NCBI GenBank assembly: GCA_947683625.1
Contig: CANTUR010000039.1
Span: forward strand, 496,001 to 560,000
Source of the DNA: Mallotus nudiflorus
Taxonomy: Eukaryota > Streptophyta > Magnoliopsida > Malpighiales > Euphorbiaceae
Reading direction: 5' to 3'
Length of the DNA stretch: 64,000 nucleotides
Numbering within the stretch: the stretch's first letter is position 1; each line of letters opens with the position of its first letter. Below the pieces are notes generated by a model. The model did no database searches. It saw only the letters and a list, made by a program, of their open reading frames with translations, and was not told the DNA's origin. This document shows, in pieces, positions 22,441 to 35,100 of the stretch. A program made the translations under genes and the position numbers.

Positions 22441-24640
22441 GTTTATGATCTGCATTGTTAAAAGCATTTCATTTGAAAAATTAATCTCTTATTAGTTCCA
22501 TGCTCCTTTCAGTTATCTCATCTAGTTCTAGTCTTGATAAATGATCTGCTACCACATTCTCTGACTCTTTCTTGTCTCAAATCTCTATATTAAATTCTTA
22601 CAATAATGGTACTGACATAATAAGTCTAGGTTTAGTATCTTTCTTTATTAATAAATATTTCAATGGTGAATGATATATGTATACCACTACTTTGGAACTA
22701 AGGAGACATGATCAGAATTGTCAAATGTAAACACTACTGCTAACATCTCCTTTTCTATAGTAGCTTAGTTTAATTGAGCATCAGTTAATGTTTTGCTTTT
22801 ATAATAGATAACATATAGCTTCTTACCTTTTCTTTATCCAAGAACTACTCCTATAGCATAATCACTAGCATCACACATTAATTCAAAAGGTAGGCTCCAA
22901 TCTAGGGCCACTATTATTGGTGCTAACACTAATGCCCTTTTTAACTTGTTAAAAATAATTTTACATTCATCAATAAATATGAAAGGTGTATCTTGTTCAA
23001 GTAACTTACATAGAGTTTTTGAAATTTTAGAGAAGTTCTTGATAAATCCTGTAGAAGCTTGCATGTCCCAAAAAGCTTCATACACTTTTAGTTTTTATTG
23101 GATAATGTAACTTTTCTATTATATTAATCTTTGCTTTGTTAGCCTCTATGCCCTCCTTTAAGATTTTATGGCCTAATACAATACTTTCTTCTACTATAAA
23201 GTGATATTTTTCCCAATTTAAAACTAAATTAGTGTCTTCACACCTTTTAAGAACTTTATCCAAATTCAACAAATAATGGGTAAAAGAATTTCCATAAATA
23301 CTTTCATTATTTCTTTAACTAAATTAACAAAAATAACCATCACGTACTTTTAAAATGTAGTGGGTGCATTACACAAACTAAATGACATTTGTCTTTATGC
23401 AAAAGTACCATAAGGACAAGTAAATATTATTTTATCCGAATTTTTAAAAGCTATTGCTATTTGATTATAACATAAATAAGCATTTAGAAAATAGTAAAAT
23501 GCATGTCCTAATATCCTTTCTAACATTTGATCTATGAATGGAAGGGGAAAGTGATCTTTTCTACTTGCTTTGTTAAGTTTTCTATAATCTATACAAACTC
23601 TCCAACCATTAACTACCCCAGTAGGAATTAATTCTCCCTAATCATTTTTATAATTGTCATCCCTAGGTATGTATTGAATAAGACTAACCCTATAAACTAT
23701 TTGAAATAGGATATATAATTATGGCATTTAAAAGTTTAAGTACTTCTTTCTTAACAACTTCTTGTATATTAGGATTTAATCTCCTTTATCTTTCTATTAT
23801 GGTTTCATGATCATCTTCTATTAATATCTTATGCATGTAATATGATGGACTAATTCCTTTAATATCTAAAATTTGCCACCTTAGAGCTTTTATTCTTTTC
23901 TTTAGTAACTCCACTAACAATTTCTCTTATTCCTCATTAAGTTTTAAGGATATTATTATTGGTAATGTCTAATTTTCACTAAGGAATGTCTATCTTAAGT
24001 GCAAAGGTAGCAGTTTTAAATATAACCTAGGTGGGTTTACTATAGAATGTGGTATAGGTTCATTATTTATTGGTAATGCATGATGAATGAATGATTCTTT
24101 TAGTAATGCATGATGAATGAATGATTCTTTCTAATCAAGAGACTTCTCTCCTTTGTAAGATTTAACCTGTAAACATATCTTAAATTCCTCTGATTCATAT
24201 GATTTTGCCAATCTCCAGCGTTAGACTTCATTAACACGATCATCTATCATGTAAACTTTTATGCAATTATTAATGTCAGAAGAGTGTTTAATACTTTGGT
24301 ATACATTGAACTTATAACTATCTTCACTAACTCTTAATGTAAGAGTTCCTTCATAAACATCTATAATGGCTTTAATAGTATGCATGAAAGGCATACCTAA
24401 TATCAAAGGCACATTTTCATCTTCTTTAAAATCAAGTACCATAAAGTCTACCAGAAAGATGAATTTCCCTACTTTAACAAGTACATCCTCTATTATTCTT
24501 TGATTTTTCTTTATTGTTCTATCTGTAAGTTACAAACATATATTTTTAGCCTTTGCTTCTCCTAATTCAAGTTTTCTGTAAATAGACAAAAGCATTAAAT
24601 TAATAAAAGCACCTGAATCATAAAAAGCTTTTTAAAATTT
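22441..24640 (-). pseudogene. Element B protease, RT and RNase H
   Basis: Protease: a DSGA active-site word near 24620-24607 and FKEDENVPLILGMPF (24442-24380). RT: at 23300-23280 the family's FMDD motif appears as FMEI, so the catalytic Asp pair is lost; NLVLNWEKYHFIVEE and GIEANKAKINIIEKL follow (23272-23078). Connection and RNase H: FIKNFSKISKTLCKLL and LPFELMCDASDYAIG (23085-22834). A DHLSRLELDE-like end lies near 22540, and homology stops at 22441 where F inserted. Many frame breaks are present. Confidence 0.82.
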
Positions 24641-24649
24641 AAATTACCA

Positions 24650-26480
24650 ACAGAGCAAGCTATAGTAAGACTGCCTAGATGTTTATGCTTAAGTGGTAGT
24701 TTGTTTGAGATTATAGCACTACACTCCTTACTGAGTGTAATAGTCTCAAATTCTTGCAACTTCTTCTTACTATAAATGAGCCCTTTAAGAATTTACCATA
24801 TTTAGGCAATTATGCAATTGCTTTCACTAATGGTATATTTATGTGCAACTCCTTGAACATCTCTAAAAAATTTTCAAATTGTTGATCATGCTCTTAGTTC
24901 TTTAGTCTTTTAATAAATGAAGCAGTTGGTTCATAAGGCTTGACTTTAACTTTTTGGTCTTTCTTTTTCTCCTATGCTTCACTTCTTGTTTGAGCTTTAG
25001 TTTATTCTACTTCTTGTTCTTTTTTATTACATTTTCCATATGTGTGTTCACTTTTTATTTTGGTGGTGGCAATTCTATTCCATTTCTCAAAGTGATTACA
25101 TACTCATTAGGATTCTTCTCTATGTTGCTCGGAAGAGTTGTTTGATTCCTTATAGATAAAGAATTTGCTAATTGCTCCACTTGAACTTTAAGATTATGAA
25201 TGGATAATGAATGATTCTTGAACATAAGCTGAGTGTCTTGGTGCATTTGTTCAAATCTTCCTTTAAGTCTCTTTGTAGTTTCATCTTGCTGATTCATTTT
25301 TGCAGTTATCAATTTCTCCATTTTACTTTCTAAAGAAGATATAAAAGATGATGAACCATTTTTTTAGCTGAAATTGAGATTGATTCTATCAATTATACCC
25401 CCAAACCCTAGTGGTGCTTGAGGTCTCCATTGATTATTATTGTTGCTCTATGAAAAGTTTGGGTGATTTCTTCAATTTGGATTATAAGTATTCCTAAACA
25501 TAGAATTTTGTTGTTGACCCTTATTGAAGTTGTTTACATAACTCACATTCTCTATGGATGAGTTTTGCATAAGTTGGCATTCGATAGTTGGATGTCCTAT
25601 AGGACAAAGCTCACAGGCTTATGTTGTTGAGGAAGAAATTACATTTAAACCCATTTCATCCATCCTCTTCATTAATGCATCTAACTTTGCATTTACCATG
25701 GCCAACCCATCTATCTTGAGTGCTCCCCCTTTTTAGGTATAACTCTCTCATTAGCCCATAAACTCTGTGTGTTTGCCATTTCCTTGAAAAGTTCTAAAGC
25801 ACCCTCAGGTGTTTAAACATGATTGTCCCCCAACATCTGCATCTATGTTGACTCTAACTGTAAGATTCACACCCTTATAAAAAGATTGAGCCAAATCCCA
25901 AGCTGGTATTAAATGTGGTGGACATTGCCTCTAGAAATCTTTAAATCTGTCCCAGCGTTCATAAAAGCTTTTGTCTTCCCTTTGATATAAAGAATTGATT
26001 TTGTTCCTAATCTTCTAAACCTTAGCAGGTGACAAATATTTATTAAAGAATGTAGTGTAGAATTCTTGCCAAGTATTGATAAAATTAGAAGGCAAACTCA
26101 TGAACAATCTCTTTGCCCTATCCGTAAATGACAAAGGGAAAAGAATCAATCTTATACCTTTTGGTTGCAACCTATTCATTTTGAATGTAGAATAATACTC
26201 TAAGAATCTTATCATATGTCTAGTAGGATTTTCATGTGATAATCCATTGAATATAGAGTTTTGGATCATCTGAATATTAGCTGGCTTAATTTTAAAATCA
26301 TTGGCAGTAACAACAGGTTTAACAATAGAATTTTGATCTCTTTATACGTGTGGACTAACAAAATCTTCCATAATTCTTTACACATTTTGTCTATTTTGAT
26401 TTTCTGGTTATAGAGCAAGCGATGGATCTTGCTCAACAACCCTATCATTTTCAACTCTATTATTTTCCCTATTCATCCTA
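24650..26480 (-). pseudogene. Element B gag (Athila type)
   Basis: Minus-strand blocks in order: IQNSIFNGLSHENPTRHMI and TWQEFYTTFFNKYLSPAKV (26269-26015); a CCHC-like knuckle CELCPIGHPTIEC near 25612-25574; NPN and RNHPNFS words near 25480; LKVQVEQLANSLSIRN, then ITLRNGIELPPPK (25321-25055); and FLEMFKELHINIPLVKAIA near 24880-24820. This architecture, with the QVEQLA...ITLRNG block, is typical of Athila/Tat gag. Stops and frameshifts break it. Confidence 0.82.
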
Positions 26481-26704
26481 TCTTTTTACCCTCTAAGTCT
26501 TATGTGGAAAGTTCTTTCAATTTTTGAATCCAATGAAGTTAGAATTTCACCTTGTCTCCTTATGCTTCTTTATGAGTGCATACACTCACAAGAGCACCTG
26601 AAAGACAAACAATCAAGACAATAGAAAAATGCTTCTTAAACTAAAAGAAAAATAAAATGTCTAAATCAAACAATATTAATTTATTCTCAATATTAACTAC
26701 TCTA

Positions 26705-26722
26705 TCCCCGACAACGGTATTG
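26705..26722 (-). other. Primer-binding site of element B (tRNA-Asp type)
   Basis: The minus strand contains CCGTTGTCGGGGA. Athila elements usually prime with tRNA-Asp (CCGTTGCCGGGGA core). One base differs in the core and the first bases are decayed. It lies just upstream of the gag remnant. Confidence 0.7.
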
Positions 26723-26972
26723 AAAACTTGATGCTACATATCTGCAAGTGCATGAAATTGTACAAGTAGTAATAAAAAGATATCGTTCCCAAGGAGATAA
26801 TGTTAATTAGTTTATTTTCTATATATAAAACAATCTTATTATGTTTCCTTTTATTTTTGATTGATTATATTATCATTATTATTAATTGTTTTATTTTAGG
26901 TAGTTTCATGTATGCTGTGTTAGCGATTTCGTTCATCATTATCAGAATATAAATTTCAAAAACATTAAATTG
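26723..26972 (-). repeat. Fragment of element B 5' LTR
   Basis: Immediately beyond the primer site the plus strand reads CTGCAAGTGCATGAAATTG and later GATATCGTTCCCAAGGAG. I recall similar words from LTRs of Athila/Tat elements. Similarity fades into AT-rich sequence near 26930, so the LTR is probably truncated. No second copy was found. Confidence 0.45.
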
Positions 26973-27450
26973 AAAATATTTTTTGTATACTTTTGATTTA
27001 CTTTTCTTATACTTTTAGTTTGTTTTTCATATATTTTTTGTTTGATACAATATCTTCATTACAGTATATATACATTCCTGATACAACATCCTCATTACAT
27101 TATATTTTACGGTTATGATACAATATCATTGCACTAAAGCAATAAACTTCATGTGTTCGCTACTTAAATAAATTAAAAAATACTACTAATTATTAATGAA
27201 TTTTTATTTTAAAATATTTTTTTGTATAATTTTGATTTGCTTTTGTATTTTTTAGTTTATTTTTCATATATTTTATTTTTCTAATACAATATCTTCATTA
27301 CATGATATTTTACATTTATGATACAATATCATCATTACATTATATTTTATGTTTTTGATACATTATCATTGCACCAAAACAATAAACTTCTTGTGTTTGC
27401 TACTTAAATAGATTTAAAAAATACTACTAATTTTAATGAATTTTTATTTT
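26973..27450. repeat. Tandem duplication, two ~240-bp units
   Basis: Units at about 26973-27210 and 27211-27450 share AATATTTTTTTGTATA, GATACAATATC, GCAATAAACTTC and TACTTAAATA words in the same order, with point differences. The sequence is AT-rich and non-coding. Confidence 0.75.
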
Positions 27451-28498
27451 TTATTCTAAAAAGTAAAAAAAAAAAAAAGCATGTGGAGCTGAATTTTAAT
27501 GGAGGAATTTTCCTTAAAATTAAATCCATGATATCTAATTCTAATTAACGAAATTTTATTTTCTCCAAAAAAAAAGAACTTTAACAAATAAAAAATTAGT
27601 TTAATGATCCTACTATAACGTTTTACTATTTTATTTATAGCGTTATATAGTTTTGTATTTATTTTGATCTATTAGAATAAAAAACATAAACATTTATGGT
27701 AAATTTATTAAAAATAAAAAGAAAATAAAAAAGAAAAAGAAAAAATAAAAATATTATACTTAAGTATAAAATGTCAAAAAATTTATGAAATAAAATTTTA
27801 AAAAAATATATTGGCTAATGCTCAATTAATAAAAGAGATAGAGAAAATAAGGAAAAGAGAGAAAATAAAAATTTTAAAAAAAGAGGAAAAAGAAAAAAAA
27901 AAGAGAAATAAAAAATAAAAATAAAAGAAAGAAGAAAAATAAAAATAAAAAAGAAAAATAAGGAAATTGAGAAAATAAAAATAAAAAAAGGAATAAAAAA
28001 TATAAATAAAAAAAGAGAAAAAAATAAAATAAAAGGAAGAAAGAGTTACAAATATAAATAAATTTTCTTAATTAATAGAAAATAAAAATATTTTAATTGA
28101 TCACATTTAAAAAGTACAATTTAAAAAAAAATCCCCTTAACTGATACGAATGAAAAAAAAAAATGAATTGAGAAAGTAAAAAATAAAGTTAATATAAAAG
28201 AGGGACAATTAATATAATGCGCTGTTTAAAATAAAATACAACAATACTTTTGCAAGTAAAATCTAACAAAATACTGATTTAAAATTTTTTTACCAATTTA
28301 AAAAAATAATTTAAATATAAAAAATATTAAAAACTAAAAAGTTGAAAGAATGTTTATGTGTTCATTTTCAGAATTTGGACATCAATGGCCCGAACGAAAC
28401 AAAGACCAACAATTTCCACACGCCGTCTTTCTGTCAAAACTGGCAAAGAGTGTTTTGTTTTGTTAGCTAACCATTTTTCTTACTGAAAGCTGAGTGTG
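27451..28498. other. Intergenic region upstream of the transporter gene
   Basis: No coding sequence. A purine-rich low-complexity tract (A-runs with interspersed G, about 27700-28040) is followed by AT-rich sequence. From about 28370 the composition becomes more balanced, consistent with entry into a promoter. No specific transcription-factor site is claimed. Confidence 0.6.
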
Positions 28499-28510
28499 TA
28501 TATATAAAAA
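28499..28510 (+). promoter_or_regulatory. Candidate TATA box of the potassium transporter gene
   Basis: TATATATAAAAA lies about 670 bp upstream of the start codon. It is followed by a C/T-rich stretch and then a probable non-coding first exon. The spacing would put a transcription start near 28530-28545. The call rests on motif and position only. Confidence 0.5.
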
Positions 28511-28529
28511 TAAATTATAAAAAAGACCC

Positions 28530-29178
28530 TGACAGCCTCCACCAGAAAGTTTCTATCTCTGTTTCTGTATTTACATGCTTCAAGAATCGACTTGGGTTTC
28601 TTGTTATTATTATTTTAATTTTTGTTGTGTATGGGGGGGTTAATAATCAAGAGGGGGTTTTGGGTCCTGTGGCTGTGGTTGAATTGACCCCACCGAGGAA
28701 TTTTTAGGTGATACAACTCAGAAAATTAATGTAAATATCTTTGTCTGTTTTATGGTTAGTTTTTTTTTTTTAAATTATTGGAGGTTTTGTTGAGCTGGTG
28801 TATCAACAATTTTTGGTATTATTATTTTTGGGTTGAATTCAAGCGCCATGAAGCTTCTGATTTGTTTCATTTTCGGTTCTTTCTTTAGTTTATAGGTATT
28901 AGTGCTATTTGTTTCCTTTCTCAAACTTGTTTTGTTGCTTTCAATTTCCTGCTTAAATTTCGACTACGATAGATTAAGAAAGTATTAAATCTGCACTCGA
29001 TTTTCTTTTTGTTTAGCTCTTGGGTTTTAAGGATTGATTTTAAGAAAAGGGTAGAATTTCAGAACTGGGTTTGGATCACTTTCTGTTATTTCATATTGGT
29101 TGTGGTTTGAGGATTGGCAAGTGGGTTTTGCTTGGTATTATTTGTTGAGAAGGGCAGGGTATTCATTCTGAATCAAAT
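28530..29178 (+). other. Probable 5' UTR with leader intron
   Basis: A consensus-like donor TTTTTAG|GTGATA at 28707/28708 and an acceptor AGGGCAG|GG at 29157/29158 would remove 450 bp, leaving 21 bases before the ATG. The interval is T-rich, as plant introns are. I recall leader introns in plant KUP genes, but this one is inferred. Confidence 0.45.
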
Positions 29179-32100
29179 ATGGAAATGACTTCAAGAGCGG
29201 AGATCGATGACGACAGTGACAATAATAGAGGCAGTATGTGGGATTTGGATCAGAAGCTTGACCAGCCTATGGATGAGGAAGCTGGAAGGCTTAAAAATAT
29301 GTACAAAGAAAAGGTGATAGTAAAATTTCTTTTTCTAGAAATTCTCCTTTTACCTATTAGTAAATACTCAGTTCAACCTTCATTTCTTTTTTCTTGCTTT
29401 ACGTTGACTACCCAAATTAGCCAGCCCTTGCTTCTTACTCTAACTGCTTTAACTCCTATTTATATACTATTTCAATTCCACATACCTATAAGAAGCTTAT
29501 AAGTTCATAAGTTGCTTATGCATTGGTTTCATTATGTATTTTTCTTTTGAATGGAGTTTCATTGTGCACTTCAGTTTAAATTGATTTTGTCTGCTCCTAG
29601 TTGAGTCTAAGATCAAACATTGCAAATTTGTGATTTTCTATATACAAATGATGCTGGTTATGATTTAAGTAAGTTAGTGGATTCGGTCGATTTTGGGCAG
29701 TTGATTTATTTATTTTGGTCTCTTTGCTTATACATTCGATGCCTTCAGAAATTCTCGCTTCTTTTGCTACTGCGGCTTTCATATCAGAGTCTCGGAGTTG
29801 TTTATGGAGACTTGGGTACTTCTCCATTATATGTGTTCTACAATACATTTCCACGTGGAATCAAAGACCCAGAGGATGTGATTGGAGCTCTATCTTTGAT
29901 TATATACTCTCTTACTCTTGTCCCACTTCTCAAGTACGTCTTCATTGTATGCAGAGCAAATGATAATGGTCAAGGTAAACTAATCTTGGTTCTTGGGTTC
30001 TTTAAATTTGCTCTTTTATGACATTATGAATTCAATAACAGTTTACTCTATGAATTCAACCATATTCCAAGTACTATACATATCTTATTGTCTTCCTCTT
30101 GGTGTGAGTCAGGCACCTTGTTCCTCACCTAGTATATCCATATTTGTGAACAGGTGGTACATTTGCTCTTTATTCGTTGCTTTGTAGGCATGCAAAAGTA
30201 AAAACTATTCCAAATCAACACAAGACGGATGAGGAGCTAACAACATATAGTCGTTCTACTTTCCAGGAACAATCATTCGCTGCTAAAACTAAGCGATGGT
30301 TGGAGAGACAACCTTTCAGAAAGAATGCACTTCTTATTCTTGTCCTTGTTGGTACTTGTATGGTGATTGGGGATGGCATTCTCACTCCAGCTATATCTGG
30401 TATTTTCATGCTTAACTTATTAAGCCAAATTAGATGTTATGCATGTAACTTTGTGGTTTTATTGAAAAACTAATATATTCAATTGCAAACAAATTAAATT
30501 CAAACACATTTGAGTTGTAGTTGTGATGTAACTCTTACCAAAATTTGTAAGTTATCTAATATTTAGATCTTGGGGAGAAGTTAATAATCTTCATTTTCTG
30601 AAATCATCTTGGTGTCTTAATGCCTCTAAGTAGGTAAAAATGATGCCTTGAGTACAAAACTTAACAAGGATATACTTTTGAGTACCCTAGTTGAAGTCTC
30701 TGTGGTGTGTGTGCGCTCTAATCGTTTTTTCCCCCCCTTCATTAATTATCATTAATTGTTCTCCATTCTGGGAAATGATATATATTCATACACATCTGTA
30801 AGATAGGAAAGGCTTTTAGAAATATAAAATACACCAGAATTTTTAGGACTTCGATCTGCTACCTGGAAAAAAAATTACATAATGAGCCCATTTTAACTAC
30901 ATGTAATTATATTCTCATGTACTTGGCTCTTGAATTATCTTGATTTATTTTTGCAAAAGAAAAATTAATGTCTGCACATTTGACAAGTGTTGGGGATCTT
31001 TGGCTCAAGAATAACTTGTATTGATTTTCTTTTTGACACTTGACATCTTTATACTTGACAATTGTTGGGGAATACTGTCTCAACTCAAGAATAACTCATT
31101 ATTTGTTTTACACTTGAAAAATGGTGACAAATTCACAATTCATTGTTTGTTAAAAAAAAAAAAAATCACCACTGGTTGTGAATCCCTAAATTAAAAAATC
31201 ACAAAGATAAGAGTTGGACTTCTGATTGATTATCATCTTCAGCATGCGGCATGTACTGGTTTTATCATTTGGGAATATTTTCTGTCAATATTGGGCTTGT
31301 ACTATCTTTGACATTTCTGACACATTCATGTGCACAGACTTCTATACTTTTGTAACTCCCATGGACATGTTTAACGATACTACTTCTGACAGTTCTTTCA
31401 GCTGCTGGCGGGATCAAAGTAGACCATCCCAATATCAGTAATGGTACTTTTCCTCTTCTGAAAATGATTGAGAAAATGTTTGTCCTTTCTGCACCCCATC
31501 TTGTTGTCGACCTGAATTTTCCACTAACTTGAATTTTGAAGCTTGGTAGTTCTGTTTTCTTTGGTGCAGATATAGTGATAGTTGTCGCTGTTGTAATATT
31601 AGTAGGCTTGTTTAGCGTGCAACACTATGGAACAGATAGGGTTGGCTGGCTCTTTGCTCCCATTGTGCTGCTATGGTTTCTCCTAATTGGAGGTATTGGA
31701 ATATTCAACATCTGGAAGTATGGTAGCAGTGTTTTGAAAGCTTTTTCACCTGTGTATATTTATCGGTATTTAAGAAGGGGAGGTAAAGATGGCTGGACCT
31801 CTCTTGGAGGTATTTTGCTTAGTATAACAGGTAATTATACATTGTGTACATAATTGTTTCAAATTTATTTGTTATGGCAAATAACTGCTTTGCTGATCTG
31901 GTTTCATCCCATGTAATATTCATTAAGGCTTTATCTATGTTTGAAGCAGATCATGATTACTGTTAAATCAATAATTGCAGGTACTGAGGCACTTTTTGCC
32001 GACTTAGCCCATTTTCCTGTTTCAGCTATACAGATTGCTTTTACAGTAGTTGTATTTCCATGCCTTCTTTTGGCCTATTCCGGACAAGCTGCCTATCTTA

Positions 32101-35100
32101 TGCAGAACAAAGATCATGTGGTTGATGCATTTTATCGTTCAATTCCAGGTTTGATCTGATTTATTCCATCCATATTATTTTATGTAAAAGAAGCTGATTA
32201 TTGTTTGAGAAGCACACCGCAGGATACAACTTGATAAATAAGGGGAAAAATAGAGAAATAGAAAATTATTTTAGTGCTGCTAAGTTCCAATTCATAATCT
32301 GTATCTTTTTTGAACAAATCATTGTTGGTATGGGGTCCACAGTATATTATTGTGCTTGGCTGAGTGACCTAAATTTCATGGTAAAAGGATAGAAGAGCAG
32401 AGGCAATTTGATGATGACATCAGTTGAATCAGTAATAATTAGCTGTAATTAATTAAATGGAGGACAAGTCCAAACAACTGATCTCAGCTAGTTCAGGACC
32501 ATGACATAGCTGAGTTGAGTTGTACATTTTGCGTACTTAGGAACAAGTTGTGATAGGTGTGAATTTAGGCCATTTAAAATAAAAAATTTACTATCAATCA
32601 AGGGTTTTATAGTATTAGAATGTGATTTTCAAAGTTCTTTTAATATGGCATAAAATATAGTAGTACACAACTTCTTTCAAACAAATGCCCTATTAACAAT
32701 TTCATCAAGAAAAGTTCGTTGACAAAAGATACAGAAATGTAGCTTAATAGTTAAAGGTGTAATAAATGAACTGCTTAAGAATTTAGTTGTGCACACTGCA
32801 CAATCCACACAAAATGTTTGCATTTGACTCTGCATTTATCGAGTCAAACACAATCTGGCCATACCTAAGGCAGTTGAACTTTTCTCTACAAGGCCAGATC
32901 ATTGCTTTGATAGCAGGTTTCCAATGTGGGATATATTTGTTCCAACACTCAAGCCCGGATCATTGCTTTGATAGTATGTTTCCAAAGTGGGATATATTTA
33001 TATTCATTGCTTTGATGCCATGTTTTCAATGTGGGATATATTTATTCAAGCACTCCTTGAGTGCAACTGGACTTCTACAAGCCCAGGATTACTGATTTGA
33101 TACCATGTTAAGAATCCATTGAGCCCAAGATTACTGGTCCATGGGCCTTGAGAGTGTTGACCCATGCACACAAGTGTGGACTTATAAATGGGATTGAGCC
33201 CATCTAACGCAAAATCAATTGGCTTGCATTAAGGTTCAATTTATACCACTTATAAGCTATTTTAACTCTTTATATTTTTCCAATGTGGAATATATTTGTA
33301 TTCTCCAACAAAATCAAATTGAGCTTGAGAAGTAGACTGTCTAACTTGACTCAATTCAACACATTGGTAGCTAAAGTATTGTTTTCAATTTTCCAATACT
33401 ATCACTTACCTATTTGACTTTAGGGCCATTCTTAGCAAATCTTGATGTTGGTAGAGCCAATATTAGCTTGTTGTCAAGACTCAATGGCTAAACTCTTAGT
33501 CTTTCTGAGTGTGCTCATCATAGTTGCAATAAACTTGGGATACAGAGTTTTCTGCATTTGATCTTTTCTGAAGTATGTTAACTGATATCCTTAGTGCCAG
33601 TTGAAAAATTAGTTTAGTTTAGCTTAGCTTAGTGAGATTCACAAGTAAAGGTGCACTCAAATGTCATGTCCATAATGTTGTCAGGTGAGGTATGTGGCTG
33701 GAATTGGATAACTAAAGTTAAATGCTGAAAATTTTTGTGAGGAAGAATGCAAGTCTAGGAGAGGCCTGTTTTATGAAATCAAAATTTTGCATATTCAGTC
33801 GTTGGTATTAGCCTAGTGACTGGTGCTTCAAATGCTTTTTCAGATGCCAACTGATAGAAGTGTTAGCATTGGAGGCCAGGCCTGATTTGTTTGCGAAATA
33901 TATTCCTTAGTTCCAAGTTGGTTTTGACTAAATTTGGCTCAAGTAAATAAAACTATATGTTGCGATTACTTGCTTTGTTCATATTGGCTCAGGGTATGTT
34001 CTTGGGGATTTTGAGTCCCACATCCTCCCCTCTTTGTTGGCGAGCCTGAATGAGGTCAACACTGGTACAGTGCTTGAGTGGAAACATTAGCGCTTGCTTG
34101 TTATTTTTGCAAGCGAGTCAGGTCCCCAAGTCTATGACAGGTCAACCAACTACTGGTTTTTGTATAATCTTAGTAGCGTAAATATTTTGTTACATTAGGA
34201 GTTTACAATATCTCTAGCTTTCTTGCTGTGATTGATTGAGCTCAGTTGTACATCTTTTATTTTCTGTTGTAAGAACCTAATTGATGCTACCAAAGTTGTC
34301 CTTTACACAATGGAACATCATACCTTTTATTTTCTACCTGCAGAAAGCATATATTGGCCAGTGTTTATTGTTGCAACTGCTTCTGCCATAGTTGCAAGTC
34401 AGGCTACCATATCTGCAACATTTTCAATAATCAAGCAGTCTCTTGCACATGGTTGTTTCCCAAGAGTAAAAGTTGTACATACATCAAAGAAGTTCCTTGG
34501 TCAGATATATGTTCCTGATATAAATTGGGTACTTATGATTCTTTGCATTTGTGTGACTGCTGGGTTCAAGAACCAAAGCCAAATTGGAAATGCTTATGGT
34601 ATGTTTGCTCTCTCTAGATAATATATATACAGATATTTTGTTACAACAAACTTGAAGCACTGATGCTAAAGGATACATGTTAGAATTTCAGGATTCTTTT
34701 TTGTGTATGTATGCCTAGAGGCATAAGAAGGTTTTATTTTTTTTACTTTTCAGTTGGAATTTGAAAAGTAAAATAAATTTTAATTACTTCAATTTTCTTA
34801 AAAAAATTTTGAATGATTAAACCAAACAGTAAATTAATTAAGATCAGTCACCTTATCTTCAACTACAATTTGGGTGTCAGAAAGCAAATGTTGCTTGTTT
34901 GCTTCATCGTACCAATTACCATTAGTGTAATAATTCTCATTGAAAATGTAAAATAGGTGCTGGGTGCTATTTATTTTTTTGTAACCCACTGCGCATTTAT
35001 TAAATTAAAATGAGTACTTTATTATTTAAAATTGTTGATTTTATAGCATTGAAGAAACTGCTACATTCCTTTTTGTCCTGTATTCTTTCTTTTTTCATTG

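Larger units (their letters stand above)
4915..26722 (-). mobile_element. Athila-type Ty3/gypsy element 'B', interrupted by A, C and F
   Basis: Minus-strand pieces occur in Athila order: tRNA-Asp-like primer site (26705-26722), gag, protease, RT, RNase H, integrase, then a 3' ORF. The body is split by three later elements (5639-14042, 15873-18450, 18962-22435). Each is flanked by a 5-bp duplication, and removing each rejoins homologous protein segments. Sequence above 26723 (CTGCAAGTGCATGAAATTG on the plus strand near 26741) resembles conserved LTR sequence of this group. No matching 3' LTR was seen at low coordinates, so that end is lost or lies outside. This is the oldest layer of the nest. 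Confidence 0.75.

Noticed and set aside
27700..28040. Purine-rich A/G tract upstream of the transporter as a regulatory element
   Set aside because: It is plain low-complexity sequence with no recognisable site; similar tracts occur elsewhere in the window (44290-44410).
29597..29854. Minus-strand ORF over exon 2 of the transporter
   Set aside because: It is a shadow of the conserved plus-strand exon and has no family resemblance.
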